Under the pieces are notes generated by a model. It was not told the DNA's origin. It did not search any database and saw nothing but the letters and a program-made list of their open reading frames with translations. A stretch of 64,000 bases of DNA, taken from assembly GCA_029260555.1 (NCBI GenBank), contig JAJDCZ010000003.1:124001-188000 (forward strand). Reading direction: 5' to 3'. Below are positions 62,192 to 64,000 of this stretch, one piece after another (the stretch's first letter is position 1; each line of letters begins with the position of its first letter). The DNA comes from Phycisphaerales bacterium (GTDB lineage: Bacteria > Planctomycetota > Phycisphaerae > Phycisphaerales > UBA1924). The translations under genes and the position numbers were made by a program.

Positions 62192-63657
62192 TGCGCTGGG
62201 TGTTTGGCAACAAAGCGACAAAGCAATCGGCGAGCTCACCAATGCCCACGACCAAAGGCGGAGTTATCCGTCGCATGATCCGGGCCGGGTTTGATTCGGC
62301 GGCGACCAACGACGGCAATCGTCGCCATTGGATTCATGCCGATGGCATGAGTGCTGACGCGGCTGCATCGCCCGAGGTTCGTCGCATCCTGCGGAATCGT
62401 GCCCGCTACGAGACCGCCAACAACGCCTACGCCAAGGGCATCGTGCTCACGCTCGCCAACGATGTCGTGGGCACTGGGCCCCGGCTACAGATGCTCACCG
62501 ATGACGAGATCGGCAACGCCCGGCTCGAGCAGGCCTTCGCCGCTTGGAGCAAAGAGATCGGGCTGCCCGAGAAGCTCCGCACGATGCGGATGGCCCGGGC
62601 AACCGATGGCGAGATGTTCGTTGTCCTCACCAGCAACCCAAACCTCCGATCCCCGATTAAACTGGACCTTCGGCTCATCGAAGCTGATCAGGTGACCACG
62701 CCCGATCTCTCGATCCTCGATGATGGCGCGGTCGATGGGATTGTGTTCGATTCATTTGGCAATCCGGTCGAATACCACATGCTCAAGGGGCATCCGGGCG
62801 ACGCACGCACCGGGTTCCTCGGGCTCGAATACGACCGTGTGCCCGCCGAGTCGGTAATTCACTACTTCCGAGCTGATCGTGCCGGGCAGAGCCGGGGGAT
62901 TCCGGATATCACGCCTGCATTGCCACTATTTGCTCAGCTGCGTCGGTTCACGCTGGCCGTACTCGGCGCTGCCGAGACGGCTGCGGACTTTGCGGGCATT
63001 CTCTACACCGACACGCCCGCCAACGGCGAGGCCGAGGCCGTCGAGCCAATGGATGCGATCGAGATCGAAGCCCGCTCGCTGCTCACAATGCCCGGCGGTT
63101 GGAAGATGTCACAGCTTCATGCAGAGCAACCCGCGACCACCTACGCGGAGTTCAAGCGTGAGATATTGACTGAGATCGCACGATGCCTGAACATGCCGTT
63201 CAACATCGCGGCGGGAAACAGCAGCGGCTACAACTACGCTTCGGGCCGACTCGACCACCAGACTTATTTCAAGAGCATCCGCGTAGAACAAGATCACTTT
63301 GCATGCTTTGTGCTCGATCGGATTCTCTCTGCATGGCTCGATGAGGCCGTACTCGTTTCTGACCTGATGCCATTGAGGATGCGCACGAATATCGCGTCCG
63401 GTGGCGTAGTCGCACACCAGTGGTTCTGGGACGGCACCGAGCATGTTGATCCGGCCAAGGAAGCCAATGCGCAGGCGACTCGGTTGTCCTCGCACACCAC
63501 GACGCTGGCCAACGAATACGCCCGGCAGGGACGCGACTGGGAAACCGAGCTCCGTCAGCGAGCCAAAGAGATCGCGTTGATGCAGGAACTCGGGCTCAGT
63601 GAGACCCAGGCATCGCCGCTCACGCCCACCACCAAGGAAACCGCCCATGCCGCCTGA
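62191..63657 (+). CDS. Lambda-type phage portal protein
   Basis: 488 aa. Features of the lambda portal family: RNRARYETANNAYAKGIVLTLANDVVGTGPRLQM near the start, EADQVTTPD, VPAESVIHYFRADRAGQSRGIPDITPAL, LTEIARCLNMPFNIAAGNSSGYNYASGRLDHQTYFKSI. It forms the dodecameric ring for DNA entry. The stop lies 11 bp inside the following protease gene. Confidence 0.93.
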   Translation: MRWVFGNKATKQSASSPMPTTKGGVIRRMIRAGFDSAATNDGNRRHWIHADGMSADAAASPEVRRILRNRARYETANNAYAKGIVLTLANDVVGTGPRLQMLTDDEIGNARLEQAFAAWSKEIGLPEKLRTMRMARATDGEMFVVLTSNPNLRSPIKLDLRLIEADQVTTPDLSILDDGAVDGIVFDSFGNPVEYHMLKGHPGDARTGFLGLEYDRVPAESVIHYFRADRAGQSRGIPDITPALPLFAQLRRFTLAVLGAAETAADFAGILYTDTPANGEAEAVEPMDAIEIEARSLLTMPGGWKMSQLHAEQPATTYAEFKREILTEIARCLNMPFNIAAGNSSGYNYASGRLDHQTYFKSIRVEQDHFACFVLDRILSAWLDEAVLVSDLMPLRMRTNIASGGVVAHQWFWDGTEHVDPAKEANAQATRLSSHTTTLANEYARQGRDWETELRQRAKEIALMQELGLSETQASPLTPTTKETAHAA

Positions 63658-64000
63658 TCGTCAACTGATTCTATCTGCACCCGTTGAGAACTGGGTCGAA
63701 GCGTCTGCTTCAGGCGAAGAGAACGCACCAACCCTGCGTCGGTTCTCGATGGTCGCCTACACCGGCGGGCCGATGCGCCTCAACGGTTGGGCACACCCGG
63801 TCGTGGTTGATCTCTCAGGAATGGAGATCGCGGGCGGACAGATCAAGAGCCGACCAATCCTCAAGGATCACAACCGATCGTTGATTGTCGGGCACACCGA
63901 ATCGATCCGAATCGAGGGCAACCAGCTGCTCGTCTCGGGTGTGATCTCGGGGGCCGGAGCGGTCGCACAAGAGATCGTCGAGAGCAGCCGAAACGGGTTC
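63647..64000 (+). CDS. Prohead protease/capsid maturation protein, 5' part cut by window edge
   Basis: Open from ATG 63647 to the last base: 118 codons with no stop. The sequence LRRFSMVAYTGGPMRLNGW, then RPILKDHNRSLIVGHTESIRIEGNQLLVSGVIS and EIVESSRNGF, has the arrangement of HK97-type prohead proteases (candidate catalytic His in KDHNR or GHTE), and the gene follows the portal as expected. It may be fused to a scaffold or major capsid protein downstream; not visible here. Confidence 0.8.
   Translation, partial: MPPDRQLILSAPVENWVEASASGEENAPTLRRFSMVAYTGGPMRLNGWAHPVVVDLSGMEIAGGQIKSRPILKDHNRSLIVGHTESIRIEGNQLLVSGVISGAGAVAQEIVESSRNGF

Larger units (their letters stand above)
40980..64000. mobile_element. 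Phage-like integrative element beside tRNA-Asn (left part; right end outside window)
   Basis: Everything right of the tRNA differs from the chromosome: higher G+C by eye, large serine recombinase with its usual partners, a phage replication block (ATPase, DUF669, helicase, Prim-Pol), ParB-methyltransferase, terminase, connector, portal and prohead protease, with genes packed in 1-11 bp overlaps. The left boundary is inferred from the tRNA and the gene-style change. No duplicated tRNA 3' end or att core is visible in the window, and large serine recombinases do not usually need a tRNA, so the boundary could lie anywhere in 40,980-43,720. Confidence 0.8.

Overview
The window reads as a chromosome segment of a Planctomycetota bacterium, most likely class Phycisphaerae. 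The evidence is a secreted protein ending in the cysteine-bracketed double EF-hand (GC-type dockerin) module typical of Phycisphaerales, a PilX-like/pseudopilin operon with EF-hand loops, a two-helix plus CxxCGYDL zinc-ribbon protein, and a very large planctomycete-style CusA pump. No taxonomic search was possible, so this rests on protein style and gene order.

Positions 1 to about 40,900 are ordinary chromosome. It opens with three overlapping genes of a type IV pilus/type II secretion-like pseudopilin system (1-4015), followed by a DUF1801 protein and a secretin-N-domain (STN-like) protein on the minus strand. Next come an aromatic low-complexity protein built from seven 57-bp repeats (6198-6971), a PQQ-type sugar dehydrogenase, panB, an HtrA protease, and a minus-strand run of aminotransferase, murD and a YdjY-domain lipoprotein. 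priA and carA diverge from starts only 20 bp apart. A GC-dockerin protein follows.

From 19,751 to 26,640 lies a respiratory module behind a near-consensus sigma70 promoter. It encodes a membrane-anchored tetraheme cytochrome c, a Tat-exported four-cluster ferredoxin, an NrfD/DsrP-like quinone-site membrane protein, an octaheme cytochrome of the hydroxylamine oxidoreductase (HAO) family, a small unknown protein and an alginate-export-type porin. A monoheme lipoprotein cytochrome converges on it. The simplest reading is electron exchange between the quinol pool and an octaheme N-oxide enzyme in the periplasm. A CusCBA-type metal efflux operon (27,337-36,187) follows, preceded by a Cys-rich secreted protein and ending in an overlapping FecCD/BtuC-type permease that lacks partners. 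metH, a zinc-ligand-less bL31 gene and tRNA-Asn close the chromosomal part.

From just after tRNA-Asn (40,979) to the right edge the sequence is a phage-like integrative element, visibly richer in G+C and with different gene style. Its left end carries probable cargo: an HNH nuclease flanked by direct repeats, and a HEPN-motif protein with several zinc ribbons. Next is the conserved set of small protein, DUF2924, large serine recombinase and small HTH, then a 958-aa unknown protein. A replication block follows: sigma-like factor, Sak4-like ATPase, DUF669, SF2 helicase, Prim-Pol/DUF3987 and ParB-methyltransferase. A minus-strand group includes a basic HARE-HTH protein. The head genes are small terminase-like protein, TerL, zinc ribbon, gpW-like connector, lambda-type portal and the start of a prohead protease cut by the window edge. 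The right attachment site is outside the window.
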